Origin: Flavobacteriaceae bacterium
GTDB lineage: Bacteria > Bacteroidota > Bacteroidia > Flavobacteriales > Flavobacteriaceae
NCBI GenBank assembly: GCA_024743095.1
Contig: JANSXF010000006.1
Coordinates: 1-64,000 of the forward strand
Direction: 5' to 3'
DNA: 64,000 bases
The notes under the pieces were generated by a model. That model was not told where the DNA came from. It searched no databases and saw nothing but the letters and a program-made list of their open reading frames with translations. Below are positions 1 through 9,482 of the stretch, one piece after another; position 1 is the stretch's first letter, and every line of letters starts with the position of its first letter. Position numbers and translations under genes: made by a program.

Positions 1-427
1 ATACGGGATTCTTTGGCTTTTTTTTGAAGAGGATGTCGAACACCGAGTGACAGGCCCCATAAATGGAACAGAAACAAGGTGTGAACCCTACTGAAAAAAA
101 TTGCCATATGTTTCCCATAACCTATAAAGGTTAGCGACACATCGAAAAAGAAATAAAAAATCAAACGCTAAGAAACAAGTTGGGCGTGAAACTCAACTTA
201 AAGTATAGGAGGTACTGGTATACCTGTACACAAATAAGTGAGCCCACGCCCGGGTCGTGAGCAAACTTACTAATCATCTTGTGTACTTAAAAAATTACCA
301 GTTTTCCTATACAAGATTCAAAGCAATTGCTTCTAATATTCTAAATTATGATTTATCGCATAATTAATTTAAGAGCTAAATATAAACAACTCTTTTTTAA
401 CGACAAAATTTCATTTGAATCTATTTT
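1..427. other. Non-coding left edge
   Basis: I find no credible gene in either strand. The last 130 bases are very AT-rich and probably hold the promoter of the regulator that follows. A GGTATACC palindrome lies at 217-224; I could not link it to any gene. Confidence 0.4.
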
Positions 428-919
428 ATGTCGTCTTGTCCATTAGTCAATTTGAACATGGCAAGATATAAGAACAGTAAAATATTAAAATTAATAGGGG
501 AAAGGATACACAACCACAGGGTCAAAAAAGAACTAGAGATTGAAGATATCGCGGAAATGACTGGATTCAGCTATAACACAATTTCAAATATTGAAAATGG
601 TTCCGAAACTTATTTATCCTATTTCATTGAAGTGTGTTTAGCCATTGGTATTCACCCTATGGAAATGATGGATTTAGATATCATAGTTAAGCCTAGGTAC
701 GAGCTATCGCCCAGTAGAAAAGAAAAGTCACGGCTTACTTCAAGAATTAGAATTCTCATAAAAACCGGTTATTTTAAAATACCTAGAAAAACTAGTGATG
801 TTGTTAATGAGCTTAATACGGAATATAACCTTAATGCAGCATCAAAAGACGTATCTACAATTCTTGGTCGGCTTTTAAAGTCATCAAAAAGAGGAAATCG
901 TAAGGTTTACTATGAGTAA
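428..919 (+). CDS. XRE-family helix-turn-helix regulator
   Basis: This is a 163-residue DNA-binding protein. Residues 20-75 form a classic lambda-repressor-type helix-turn-helix: an IGERIHNHR opening, then EDIAEMTGFS and NTISNIENG, where the second helix is the recognition helix. The C-terminal part (about 95-163) is lysine/arginine-rich and looks like a second small winged-helix-like unit; I do not recognise it as a named domain. An alternative start at 458 would remove ten residues before MARYKNS and still leave the HTH whole. The gene stands alone and is more AT-rich than the genes to its right, which fits an acquired regulator. The target is unknown. Confidence 0.75.
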   Translation: MSSCPLVNLNMARYKNSKILKLIGERIHNHRVKKELEIEDIAEMTGFSYNTISNIENGSETYLSYFIEVCLAIGIHPMEMMDLDIIVKPRYELSPSRKEKSRLTSRIRILIKTGYFKIPRKTSDVVNELNTEYNLNAASKDVSTILGRLLKSSKRGNRKVYYE

Positions 920-1079
920 TAGGTTTACTCATAGAAGTCTATCCAAAAGAGTTTTGCTTCTTAACCGTTAGATTTTGTACAAAACGTTCAATTCCATTCG
1001 TCTCCAATAGTTGTCTTGGATAGGACTCAAAGAGCTATTCTAGCTACTTTGTCTTTGACAGGGCTCGAACTTTTATAAA

Positions 1080-1835
1080 ATGAGGTTATTAAAATTTTTA
1101 TGTTTTGTCATTTTGATAGGTTGTGGCAAGGAAGATGAAGTGATTTGTTTGTCTTATACCCCAGAAATATCTGATCAATATATTTTTCCTATTAGGCCAG
1201 GTATGCAAGAATGGGAAAAGTTGACTAGTGGACAGCAAATGATTGAAGCCCTCCAAGTGCCTGATAACCTACTTAAGGACATGAGTTCTTTTGGGTTGGT
1301 AGAGACATGTCTTGACTATCCATTGTTGCCCGCAATGATCGCCTTTGATACAATCCAGTATGGTGTTGAAAGACAAATGGAAAATTTTAATGGATTTCAT
1401 GAACTTGTAACCAGAGAAGATGCTGGTAGTATTATGTTGGGGCGTTCAAAACAAATGAATCCACGATGCATTCCCCCAAGTAGTGAAATAATGGCGGGTG
1501 AATATACACTCACCTTCATTTATATAGGTATGGTTCAGTCCCAGTATGTCTTTATAGAACAGCTAAGTTCGATTGAACGGGGTGAACTCTTGAAAGAGGC
1601 TATGAAAAAATATAATCAGTTTGAAATAATTGGAGAACCTTATGGTATTTTAAATCAAAAAGTTGAAGCGCTACTTATGGCGAGAGTTATGGTGTCAGAA
1701 GGCTACAAACCCTTTTTGGAAGAAATTGCGAGGAATGATTCCATGGATATATTCATAAAATATGTTGAATTAGACAATAGAGAAGAAATTTTAAATAAAA
1801 TACTGGATTATGCGACCAAATATAAAACCCTTTGA
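1080..1835 (+). CDS. Putative lipoprotein of unknown function
   Basis: The 251-residue product starts with a short hydrophobic signal ending in a lipobox (LIGC, Cys15), so it should be lipid-anchored in the periplasm or outer membrane. I recognise no domain in the mature part. It is mixed alpha-type sequence with several Met-rich stretches and only a few Cys. It follows the XRE regulator by 160 bases on the same strand, and both are AT-rich, but there is no sign that they form one operon. The gene looks genuine because the frame is long, has a sensible signal peptide and is not overlapped by a better frame. Confidence 0.55.
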   Translation: MRLLKFLCFVILIGCGKEDEVICLSYTPEISDQYIFPIRPGMQEWEKLTSGQQMIEALQVPDNLLKDMSSFGLVETCLDYPLLPAMIAFDTIQYGVERQMENFNGFHELVTREDAGSIMLGRSKQMNPRCIPPSSEIMAGEYTLTFIYIGMVQSQYVFIEQLSSIERGELLKEAMKKYNQFEIIGEPYGILNQKVEALLMARVMVSEGYKPFLEEIARNDSMDIFIKYVELDNREEILNKILDYATKYKTL

Positions 1836-2170
1836 CCTGTGGCCGAACTTAATGAGACACACCTTGCTCAGGGCCTGGACGGCTTTTGCCTTAATTCGCT
1901 TCCCCTGTACTAATTAATATCCTGAGAAAGTCAATTACCTGTTGTTGATGTGTTGCGAACCTATACGTACATAAGGTAATGGCATTTCCTGATACTGCCC
2001 TGTACTATTTTTGAAGGCAAGCACTTACATGGTTAATGCGCCGCCATTATTGTTAATTGACAGTTAATCTTATTACATATTAGTTGATTATGTTATAACA
2101 AAGAGTTAACCCCTTCTTAAAGCCTTCCCTTGGTTCAATATCTAAATTGCATGATAAAACGGAACCTCAG
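1836..2170. other. Intergenic region before the phosphoesterase
   Basis: About 330 bases without a credible gene. The part after about 2040 is AT-rich and probably contains the promoter of the phosphoesterase-SusCD locus. I could not fix a -33/-7 pair. Confidence 0.35.
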
Positions 2171-4087
2171 ATGCACTCTTCATTCCTCCATTATTTTTCA
2201 GTGATTGTTTTATTGATGTTTTCTTTGGGGCTAAGCGCCCAAAATGAAGATGCTTTTTTTGAACACTCGGTCAATGAGGACAAAAAACCATGGACTGGAA
2301 AGCCCTTTTACAATAATCCCGATAATTTTCAATTTGCCATAGTCAGTGACAGGACGGGAGGCCATAGGGAAGGTGTTTTTGGTAAAGGATTGGAAAAAAT
2401 AAACCAGCTGTACCCTGAATTTGTAATGAGTGTAGGGGATTTGATAGAGGGGTACACCAAGGATACCACCTTGCTCAATGAGCAATGGGACGAGTTCCAT
2501 GGAATATTGGACTCACTCGATACCAGATTCTTTTATGTTGCTGGAAACCACGATTATTCCAACGCTACAATGGCTGATCAGTGGAAAGAACGCTATAGCC
2601 GGGATTATTATCATTTTATTTATAAGGATGTCCTTTTTTTGATTGCCAACAGCAATGATGGGGATGGTGTATTAATGGGAGACGGACAAATTGATTTTTT
2701 GAAAAGAACCATTGCTGAGCATACAGACGTAAGATGGACCATGATATTTATGCACCACCCTATGTGGAACTATGGTGATGTGAACGGCTTTAACGAGGTT
2801 GAGGAAGCCTTACGTGGTAGGGATTATACAATTTTTGCAGGCCATACCCATAGATACCTTTATGAGGTTAGAAATGATCAAAACCACTATGTGTTGGGTA
2901 CAACAGGAGGGGGGAGCAGGCTCCGTGGTCCCAAGTTTGGGGAGTTTGACCATGTATCCTGGGTAACGATGACCGATAAGGGGCCTAAATTGGTCAATCT
3001 TTCACTGTCAGGTATCCTCGGGCACGATGTGAGCAATAAAGAAACTGCTGCAGATGCATACGCCTTGGTCCAGTCTGCTGATTTTAAACCTTTGGTTCTT
3101 TCCAAGAACAAAGAAAGAAAGGTGTTGTTGTCCCTGAATAACCCCTCGGACAAGATGGTCCATTTCAAAGGGCAGATATATCACCACCACCAAGTTGAGC
3201 CGGATTCCACCAAGTTTCAGATAGAGCTCCAACCCAAAAGTTCCCGCTTGCTGACCATACGGACCAACCCGATCGGGGACTTTGCAGAAAAAAGCTGGGA
3301 TCCTTTGGAACTGGAATGGGAAATGGGGTATGACAACGGTTTTATGGAACCCGAATTCAGTCTTGGAGGCACCGAGGCAATAGAATTGAATACTTCTGGG
3401 GACACCCATATTTTACTTACGGAGCAGGACATCTTTTTTAAAGACCATAAAGTATATATAAATCACCCCTATGGTAATGAAAATATATCGGTCAAATATA
3501 CAGTGGATGGAACAGAACCCAATACCCAAAGCAATTCATTCCCGGAGTATGTTGGTCTGGGGAAGACCACTGAGTTGAAGGTCGCCCTTAGCGATAACAA
3601 TGGCTTTACGAGCCGTGTGCTGACCAAAAAATACAATAAGGTCGCTCCCCTTGGTACGGTAAAACTTAAAAATCCTAAAAAAGGCATTCAATACACCTAC
3701 TATGAGGGCAATTTTACCAAGGTTCCCGACTTTAGTGTCCTTACACCGGTTTCAACTGGAGTGGCAGAGCGACTTGTCCCGGATGAGATTGGGCAACGCT
3801 TGGATCACTATGCGATACAATACAAGGGATACATAAATATACCCGAGACGGGAATCTACACTTTTTACGTAAGATCGGACGATGGTAGTACGTTCTACGT
3901 GAATGATGAACTGGTTGTGGACAATGATGGCTCACATGATGCGAAGACCAAAAAGGGGTTCGTTGCGCTAAAGAAAGGATGGCACCCAGTCCGAATCGAT
4001 TATTTTGAAGATTTTCTGGGAGAACAATTGGAAGTGCAGTATTCGGTAGATGGATTGGAAAAGAGCACTGTGGAATTTTGGCACTGA
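2171..4087 (+). CDS. Secreted calcineurin-like metallophosphoesterase with PA14 domain
   Basis: This is a probable periplasmic or surface phosphodiesterase/phosphomonoesterase. I chose the second Met (2171) because it gives a clean signal peptide ending LGLSAQ; the Met at 2147 would put acidic residues in front of it. The dimetal phosphoesterase core follows: an SDRTGG motif where many relatives have SDxH, then GDL, GNHD, a distal HHP and GHTHR. After it come a beta region, a chitobiase/hexosaminidase C-terminal-like repeat containing TVDGTEPN, and a C-terminal PA14-like module with YIN, YTFYVRSDDGS and the typical tryptophan/histidine end. PA14 modules often bind glycans. It lies 216 bases before a SusC gene on the same strand, which suggests it releases a ligand for that transporter. 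Confidence is high for the family and low for the substrate. Confidence 0.85.
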   Translation: MHSSFLHYFSVIVLLMFSLGLSAQNEDAFFEHSVNEDKKPWTGKPFYNNPDNFQFAIVSDRTGGHREGVFGKGLEKINQLYPEFVMSVGDLIEGYTKDTTLLNEQWDEFHGILDSLDTRFFYVAGNHDYSNATMADQWKERYSRDYYHFIYKDVLFLIANSNDGDGVLMGDGQIDFLKRTIAEHTDVRWTMIFMHHPMWNYGDVNGFNEVEEALRGRDYTIFAGHTHRYLYEVRNDQNHYVLGTTGGGSRLRGPKFGEFDHVSWVTMTDKGPKLVNLSLSGILGHDVSNKETAADAYALVQSADFKPLVLSKNKERKVLLSLNNPSDKMVHFKGQIYHHHQVEPDSTKFQIELQPKSSRLLTIRTNPIGDFAEKSWDPLELEWEMGYDNGFMEPEFSLGGTEAIELNTSGDTHILLTEQDIFFKDHKVYINHPYGNENISVKYTVDGTEPNTQSNSFPEYVGLGKTTELKVALSDNNGFTSRVLTKKYNKVAPLGTVKLKNPKKGIQYTYYEGNFTKVPDFSVLTPVSTGVAERLVPDEIGQRLDHYAIQYKGYINIPETGIYTFYVRSDDGSTFYVNDELVVDNDGSHDAKTKKGFVALKKGWHPVRIDYFEDFLGEQLEVQYSVDGLEKSTVEFWH

Positions 4088-4303
4088 TTGGCTCCATAGC
4101 TCAATCATTGGGTATTTCTCAATTAAATAGGGCTATACGTTTCAATGAGTTGGCAGAGTAAAATGTGCGGTATAACTAAGTATCGACATAACGGCCATTT
4201 TAAGTCTTATGGGGCATGTTTGGCTTCCCTTTGCTCTGGTAAAATGAAACCCAAAAGATCGTTTTTAGCAAAACCTTGACAAATTAATAACCAAACCTTA
4301 AGT

Positions 4304-7300
4304 ATGATGAAATTTAAAATGAAAGACATTGGGCTTAAAATGGCCGTAATAATGTTGTTCTTCTTTATAGTGCCGTTTTCCAAAGGACATGCAGTAACCA
4401 TTTCCTTTGAAAACGTCCTGGAAATTCAAGATAGGATTATCACGGGTCAAGTAACTGACGAAAATGGTCAGCCCTTGCCAGGTGCCACAGTGCAAATAAA
4501 AGGAGGCAATACTGGGACCACTACCGATTTTGATGGCTATTACACCATTGAAGTTTCCAATGATGAAACTGTTTTGGTGTTTTCCTATATCGGCTATGAA
4601 ATGAAGGAGATGCCCATTGAAGGACAAGTCTCGATAAATGTACAATTGGAACCTAGTGCAACACAGTTGGAGGATGTAGTTGTGGTGGGCTATGGAACCC
4701 AAGAAAAGACCAAGGTCACCGGTTCTGTTGCCTCGGTCAGTGGAGAGTCACTACAAAACATACCGGTCCCTGGGGCTTCACAAGCATTGCAGGGCCGTGC
4801 ATCAGGTGTAAATGTGGTTCGCAACGGTGGTGCTCCGGGCCAAGAAGGCCAGATCAGGGTACGTGGAATGGGTACCGTGAACAATGCAAGCCCCCTTGTT
4901 GTCATAGATGGGGTTCCTGCAGGAAGTATCGACGATATCAATCCCAATGACATTGCATCCATTGAAGTATTGAAAGATGCTTCAACCTCGGCCATCTATG
5001 GACTTCGAGCTGCCAACGGAGTGGTTTTGGTGACCACCAAAAAAGGACGTAAAAATCAAAAATTGACCGTTTCCCTGAATGTGTATGCAGGTTTCTCCAG
5101 TGCCATAAAACTAGTGGATGTTCTTGAAGCACCAGATTTGGCAATGCTTAAAAATGAGCGCTACACCAATGATGGAATAGAAGGTAATGAAATATGGAAC
5201 AATCCCTACTATGCAGTGCAGCGGACCAACTGGCAAGATGAACTCTTGGGGTCAGGGTCCACCAATAATGTTGACTTTACGGTTACGGGAGGATCGGAAA
5301 AATCGGCTTATTCCATTTCGGGCGGATATTTCAACGAAGAGGGGATGATAAAAAACTCCTACTATAAAAGAATCAACTTTAGGATCAATTCCGACCACGA
5401 ACTTACCGATTGGCTCACCTTTGGGGAAAACATGCAGCTGACGCGGCAAAGTGGAAACTTCTTGAACACCAATTCAGCACAGACAGGTATTTTATGGAGC
5501 GCGATACGATTTAACCCAGCACTTCCGGTAAGAAATGAGGATGATTCCTATAGTTCCACACAGGTGAGCACCGAATTTGGGGATATCAACAACCCGATAT
5601 TTTCGGCTGAGACCGTCGATAACGAAGAAACCCGAAACCGTTTACTGGGCAATATCTATACCGAGTTCGATATTTTGAAGGGACTCCAGTTCAAGGCCAA
5701 CTTTGCGGTGGATGCCACCTTATACGATAGGGACAATTTTTCCATTCAGGTTACCGACCAAATTCGTCAGAATGACATCGCCGACCTTACTAGAGAGTAC
5801 CGGGAACAATATTCATTGCTCAGCGAATATTACGTTACTTACCAAACGAATTTGGCCGATGCGCACAATTTAAAATTTGTTGGAGGATACACCACCCAAG
5901 CTTTTGAAACAGATTGGTTTTCGGCGGACATTGATGGTTTTTCCAATGAGGATTCTTCACAAAGGGTACCGGATTCCGGCGAAATCTTGGACGATATCAG
6001 TGGGAACAAAGAAAAAATCAGGTTGGCTTCCTATTTTGCTAGGCTCAACTATGATTATAGGGGCAAATACCTGCTTTCAGCTGTATTCAGAAGGGATGGG
6101 ACTTCCCGTTTTGCAAAGGAAAACCGATGGGGCAACTTTCCGGCATTTTCAGCCGGATGGAGGGTTTCTGAGGAATCCTGGTTCAATAGTGGGGTTGTCG
6201 ACAATATGAAACTTACAGGAAGCTGGGGGCGTTTGGGCAACCAAAACGTAGATCCCTTTCAGTATTTGGCCCTTATCAATACAAGTAGGAGATATTCATT
6301 TGGGGGAGAACAGGTGACCGGCGCAAGCCTTTCCAGGATTCCCAATGTGAATATTGGATGGGAAACCGCTGAGATGACCGATATTGGATTGGAGTTGGAT
6401 ATGTTCGAGTATAAGCTTACCACCAAGTTGGGCTACTTTATCAAGGATACCAAAGATATGCTCTTGGCACCTGCTTCCTTGTACAGTTTGGGCTCTGCAA
6501 CGATTCCCGATCAAAATGTGGGCGCCGTCAGAAATAGTGGGTTTGAAGTGGAACTGGGATACAACGATACATTTGGGGACTTAAAATTGAATGTGTCCGC
6601 CAATGCTTCCTTTATTAAGAACGAAGTACTTGATTTGGGAGAGGCTGAATTTTTACAGAGTCAGTTCTACGGAAGGCCAAATCAGGAAATTACAAGGACT
6701 TTTGTTGGGGAACCCATAGGTACTTTTTATGGATGGCGCACCGATGGATTGTATCAGAATACGGCAGAGGTTGCCAATGATCCAAACATAACCAACGACC
6801 CGAGAAGGGAAGCCGGATCGATACAGCCAGGTGACGTTCGCTTTGTTGATGTGACGGGAGATGGGGTTATTGATGACAATGACAGGGTGGTTCTTGGAAA
6901 ACCTTTTCCTGATGTAAACTATGGCCTTAATGTAGGCATCGCCTATAAAGACTTCGACCTGAACGCTTTCTTTCTTGGAGAAGCGGGAGTGGATATTTTT
7001 AATGCCGACCGCATGCAGGGATTGGATCCTACCTATCCTTTCAACATGTATGCCGAAACCCTTGACCGTTGGAACGGGGAGGGTACAAGCAATAGCATTC
7101 CCCGTATGACCACAAATAGGGACAACCTGAACCATAGGACTTCCGACCTTTTTATGGAAAACGGGGGGTTCTTTAGGCTAAAAAACATTACACTGGGTTA
7201 CTCACTTCCTGACCAAGTGGTCAATGCTGTTGGGATTACCCAATGTAGGGTCTATATAACGGGGCAGAACGTTTTTACAATTACCGATTATTCCGGGATG

Positions 7301-7405
7301 GATCCTGAAATAGGGTACACGGATGGCAACCTGCAAAAAAACGTGGACTATGCAAGATACCCACAGGCTCGAACCTTCACTTTGGGGACCATTATCAAAT
7401 TTTAA
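4304..7405 (+). CDS. SusC/RagA-type TonB-linked outer membrane transporter
   Basis: A 1033-residue outer-membrane active transporter that works with the SusD partner immediately downstream. After a signal peptide there is a carboxypeptidase-regulatory-like domain (from about residue 45, ITGQVTDENGQPLPGA) and then the TonB box/plug with VVVGYGTQ, RVRGMGT, PLVVIDGVP and IEVLKDASTSAIYG, all SusC hallmarks. The rest is beta-barrel, ending in the aromatic-rich TLGTIIKF expected for outer-membrane insertion. Length is normal for the family. Two early Met residues (4304, 4307) and one at 4319 are possible starts. It is 17 bases from the SusD gene, so the two are cotranscribed. The imported substrate is unknown. 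The nearest enzyme is the phosphoesterase, not a glycoside hydrolase. Confidence 0.95.
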   Translation: MMKFKMKDIGLKMAVIMLFFFIVPFSKGHAVTISFENVLEIQDRIITGQVTDENGQPLPGATVQIKGGNTGTTTDFDGYYTIEVSNDETVLVFSYIGYEMKEMPIEGQVSINVQLEPSATQLEDVVVVGYGTQEKTKVTGSVASVSGESLQNIPVPGASQALQGRASGVNVVRNGGAPGQEGQIRVRGMGTVNNASPLVVIDGVPAGSIDDINPNDIASIEVLKDASTSAIYGLRAANGVVLVTTKKGRKNQKLTVSLNVYAGFSSAIKLVDVLEAPDLAMLKNERYTNDGIEGNEIWNNPYYAVQRTNWQDELLGSGSTNNVDFTVTGGSEKSAYSISGGYFNEEGMIKNSYYKRINFRINSDHELTDWLTFGENMQLTRQSGNFLNTNSAQTGILWSAIRFNPALPVRNEDDSYSSTQVSTEFGDINNPIFSAETVDNEETRNRLLGNIYTEFDILKGLQFKANFAVDATLYDRDNFSIQVTDQIRQNDIADLTREYREQYSLLSEYYVTYQTNLADAHNLKFVGGYTTQAFETDWFSADIDGFSNEDSSQRVPDSGEILDDISGNKEKIRLASYFARLNYDYRGKYLLSAVFRRDGTSRFAKENRWGNFPAFSAGWRVSEESWFNSGVVDNMKLTGSWGRLGNQNVDPFQYLALINTSRRYSFGGEQVTGASLSRIPNVNIGWETAEMTDIGLELDMFEYKLTTKLGYFIKDTKDMLLAPASLYSLGSATIPDQNVGAVRNSGFEVELGYNDTFGDLKLNVSANASFIKNEVLDLGEAEFLQSQFYGRPNQEITRTFVGEPIGTFYGWRTDGLYQNTAEVANDPNITNDPRREAGSIQPGDVRFVDVTGDGVIDDNDRVVLGKPFPDVNYGLNVGIAYKDFDLNAFFLGEAGVDIFNADRMQGLDPTYPFNMYAETLDRWNGEGTSNSIPRMTTNRDNLNHRTSDLFMENGGFFRLKNITLGYSLPDQVVNAVGITQCRVYITGQNVFTITDYSGMDPEIGYTDGNLQKNVDYARYPQARTFTLGTIIKF

Positions 7406-7422
7406 TCTGAAAAAATCCAACA

Positions 7423-8868
7423 ATGAAAAAGTCAATATATATAATATCAATGTTTTTCCTGGTCTTGGGAGCTTGTTCTGATGATTATTTGGATACAGAA
7501 CCTAATGGCCAGTCTACTTCCGATCAATTCTGGAGAAACGGGGATGATGCCGTTGCGGCCGCAAATGCGCTCTATGAGCCCATGATGAGTGAAGAATTTT
7601 ATGGACACAGTGAACAGACCTTTGAAATATGTTCGGATGATTTTTGGAGAGCAGGTGACCATGGGGAGGACCAGGCCATAGAGGACTTCACCTTTGATGC
7701 ATCCAATGCACAACTACGGCACAGCTATAGGTTTAAATATGAAATCGTTAACCGTGCCCACGCCATATTGATCAATGTTCCTGATATCGAAATGGACCAG
7801 GCACTAAAAGATCGTGTGTTGGGCGAAGCCTATTTTATGCGTGGTTTTGCCCGTTGGAGACAGCATGTAATTTATGGGGCGTTGCCCATTGTTAGCGAGG
7901 AAAATTATATCAATAACGAGTTCAATCAACCTAAGCCCACGGTGGCCGAATTTCAAGCAGCTATTGAAGCGGATTGGTTAATGGCAGCGGATTTACTGCC
8001 CGACAGTTATTCCGGAGCAGATCTTGGACGCCCCACTTCAGGAACGGCAAATGGTTTTTTGGCTAAGTTATATCTATACATGGACGACCTTGATCGGGCC
8101 ATTACAGCGGGCGAAAGTGTCATTAATGGACCCTATGGATTGGCCCCCGGTTTTGGGGACAGTTTTACCATTGCGACAGAGAACAACCCAGAAGTATTGT
8201 TTGCCGTTCAATCCTTGGACAATTGGACGACCCAGGATTATATGATCTATACCACGCCTAGGCCATGGGGTGGATGGGATTTCCATGAGCCCATCCAGGA
8301 TTTGGTGGATGAGTTTGAGGTCGGAGACCCCCGATTGGATGCTTCCATTTTCCAACCGGGTGATATCATCAATATAGGTGGAGATGAAGGTGATGTGGAA
8401 TATGCCGCCGATTTTTCCCAAACGGGCTATCATTTTAGAAAATTTGCCTCATGGCGAGAGACAGGAGGACTTAATGGAGATCAGAACATTCCCATTTTAC
8501 GCTCTGCCGATGTATATCTTCTGGTGGCCGAAGCCAAGATCAGAAGGGACGGACCAGGGGCAGGTGACGCTGAGTTGAATGCCGTTCGCACACGCTCCCT
8601 TGGAGATGGAGCTGCCATAACCGGTGCTGATATGACAGCCCTTATTCATGAAAGAAGGGTGGAGCTTGCCGGGGAGAACCAACGTTTTGCCGATCTTAAG
8701 AGATGGCATAGGGCCGGGATCATCGATTTGGTGGAACATTTTCAAATAGACCGTGGACAGTTCAAGCCATCACGGAACTTTGTGGTTCCCAGACATTATT
8801 ATTTTGCCATACCCCAACGGGAGATTGACTTGTCCAATGGGATATTGGAGCAGAATGAAGGGTACTAA
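7423..8868 (+). CDS. SusD/RagB-type surface lipoprotein
   Basis: The 481-residue product forms the extracellular lid that captures substrate over the SusC barrel. It begins with a lipoprotein signal and lipobox LGAC, followed by SDDYLDTEP, the usual opening of SusD proteins. The TPR-like N-terminal half contains LGEAYFMRGFARW, and the C-terminal RagB domain contains ERRVELAGENQRFADLKRW and ends with the IPQREIDLSNG type of sequence; all are family signatures. It directly follows its SusC partner and is closed by a hairpin terminator at about 8898-8932, so SusC-SusD form the end of this transcript. Confidence 0.95.
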   Translation: MKKSIYIISMFFLVLGACSDDYLDTEPNGQSTSDQFWRNGDDAVAAANALYEPMMSEEFYGHSEQTFEICSDDFWRAGDHGEDQAIEDFTFDASNAQLRHSYRFKYEIVNRAHAILINVPDIEMDQALKDRVLGEAYFMRGFARWRQHVIYGALPIVSEENYINNEFNQPKPTVAEFQAAIEADWLMAADLLPDSYSGADLGRPTSGTANGFLAKLYLYMDDLDRAITAGESVINGPYGLAPGFGDSFTIATENNPEVLFAVQSLDNWTTQDYMIYTTPRPWGGWDFHEPIQDLVDEFEVGDPRLDASIFQPGDIINIGGDEGDVEYAADFSQTGYHFRKFASWRETGGLNGDQNIPILRSADVYLLVAEAKIRRDGPGAGDAELNAVRTRSLGDGAAITGADMTALIHERRVELAGENQRFADLKRWHRAGIIDLVEHFQIDRGQFKPSRNFVVPRHYYFAIPQREIDLSNGILEQNEGY

Positions 8869-8897
8869 ACGTTTATGCCGATAACTTACAAAAAACC

Positions 8898-8932
8898 AGG
8901 GGCGACCATAAAAAGTTGCTCCTAGCTTTTTT
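8898..8932 (+). terminator. Rho-independent terminator after SusD
   Basis: A nine-base-pair stem (AGGGGCGAC with GTTGCTCCT, including G-T pairs) around an A-rich loop is followed by a T run at 8927-8932. It ends the SusC-SusD transcript and separates it from the small lipoprotein gene. Confidence 0.75.
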
Positions 8933-8986
8933 GTGAAGCATGTTTTTTTAGGGCAAAACATTGATAATCGGATTATTTTAGCTTAT

Positions 8987-9478
8987 ATGGGGTCTTTAAA
9001 TAAAATGATTGGTCCTATCCGGGCCATTGGATTGATGGTGCTGTGGTGGTCCATACAATCTTGTAGCCATGGGTCAAATCAAGAAGCAGATCTTTTGGGT
9101 GTTTGGAAAGTGGATTCCACTTTTACCTATTACAATGGTTTTTCCTATATGCAGCGGGATGAGGGGAGCGATTGGGCCATTTATGATTACAATTCCAATG
9201 GGGTTTTGAGGGAAATCAAGCATGGATCTTTTCTAAACTATCGTTACCACTTAGCGGAGAAAAGCGACACTTTGTTACTGGAATCCACTCAGGGAGGCCA
9301 AAACACCAAATTTGTGGTCCTGGAACTTACCAAGGATAGATTGGTCTTAAAGAAGGATAAGAACCCCATTTTTGAAGGAAAAGATCAACATCGTTATGAA
9401 ATTCGATATTTTTCACGCTCCAAAGATGTGCAAGATAGTCTCATACCTTTCCGTGACCCAAGAAAAATAGACCGATAA
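8987..9478 (+). CDS. Small lipocalin-like lipoprotein
   Basis: A predicted lipoprotein of about 163 residues with a hydrophobic signal ending in SIQSC. The mature part starts with DLLGVWKVDSTFTYY, which resembles the first strand of bacterial lipocalin-like domains. It continues as alternating beta strands with conserved-looking tryptophans. The frame is open further upstream to 8933, but that start would lie on the SusD terminator. Met at 8987 or 9005 gives a normal signal peptide. It has the same strand as the SusC/D pair but its own start region, and it ends only four bases from the convergent FG-GAP gene. The role is unknown; the lipocalin call is by pattern only. Confidence 0.6.
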   Translation: MGSLNKMIGPIRAIGLMVLWWSIQSCSHGSNQEADLLGVWKVDSTFTYYNGFSYMQRDEGSDWAIYDYNSNGVLREIKHGSFLNYRYHLAEKSDTLLLESTQGGQNTKFVVLELTKDRLVLKKDKNPIFEGKDQHRYEIRYFSRSKDVQDSLIPFRDPRKIDR

Positions 9479-9482
9479 TGAA

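Noticed and set aside
217-224. GGTATACC palindrome at the left edge as a GntR operator
   Set aside because: It resembles the operator core but is 13 kb from the locus and next to an unrelated regulator; probably chance.
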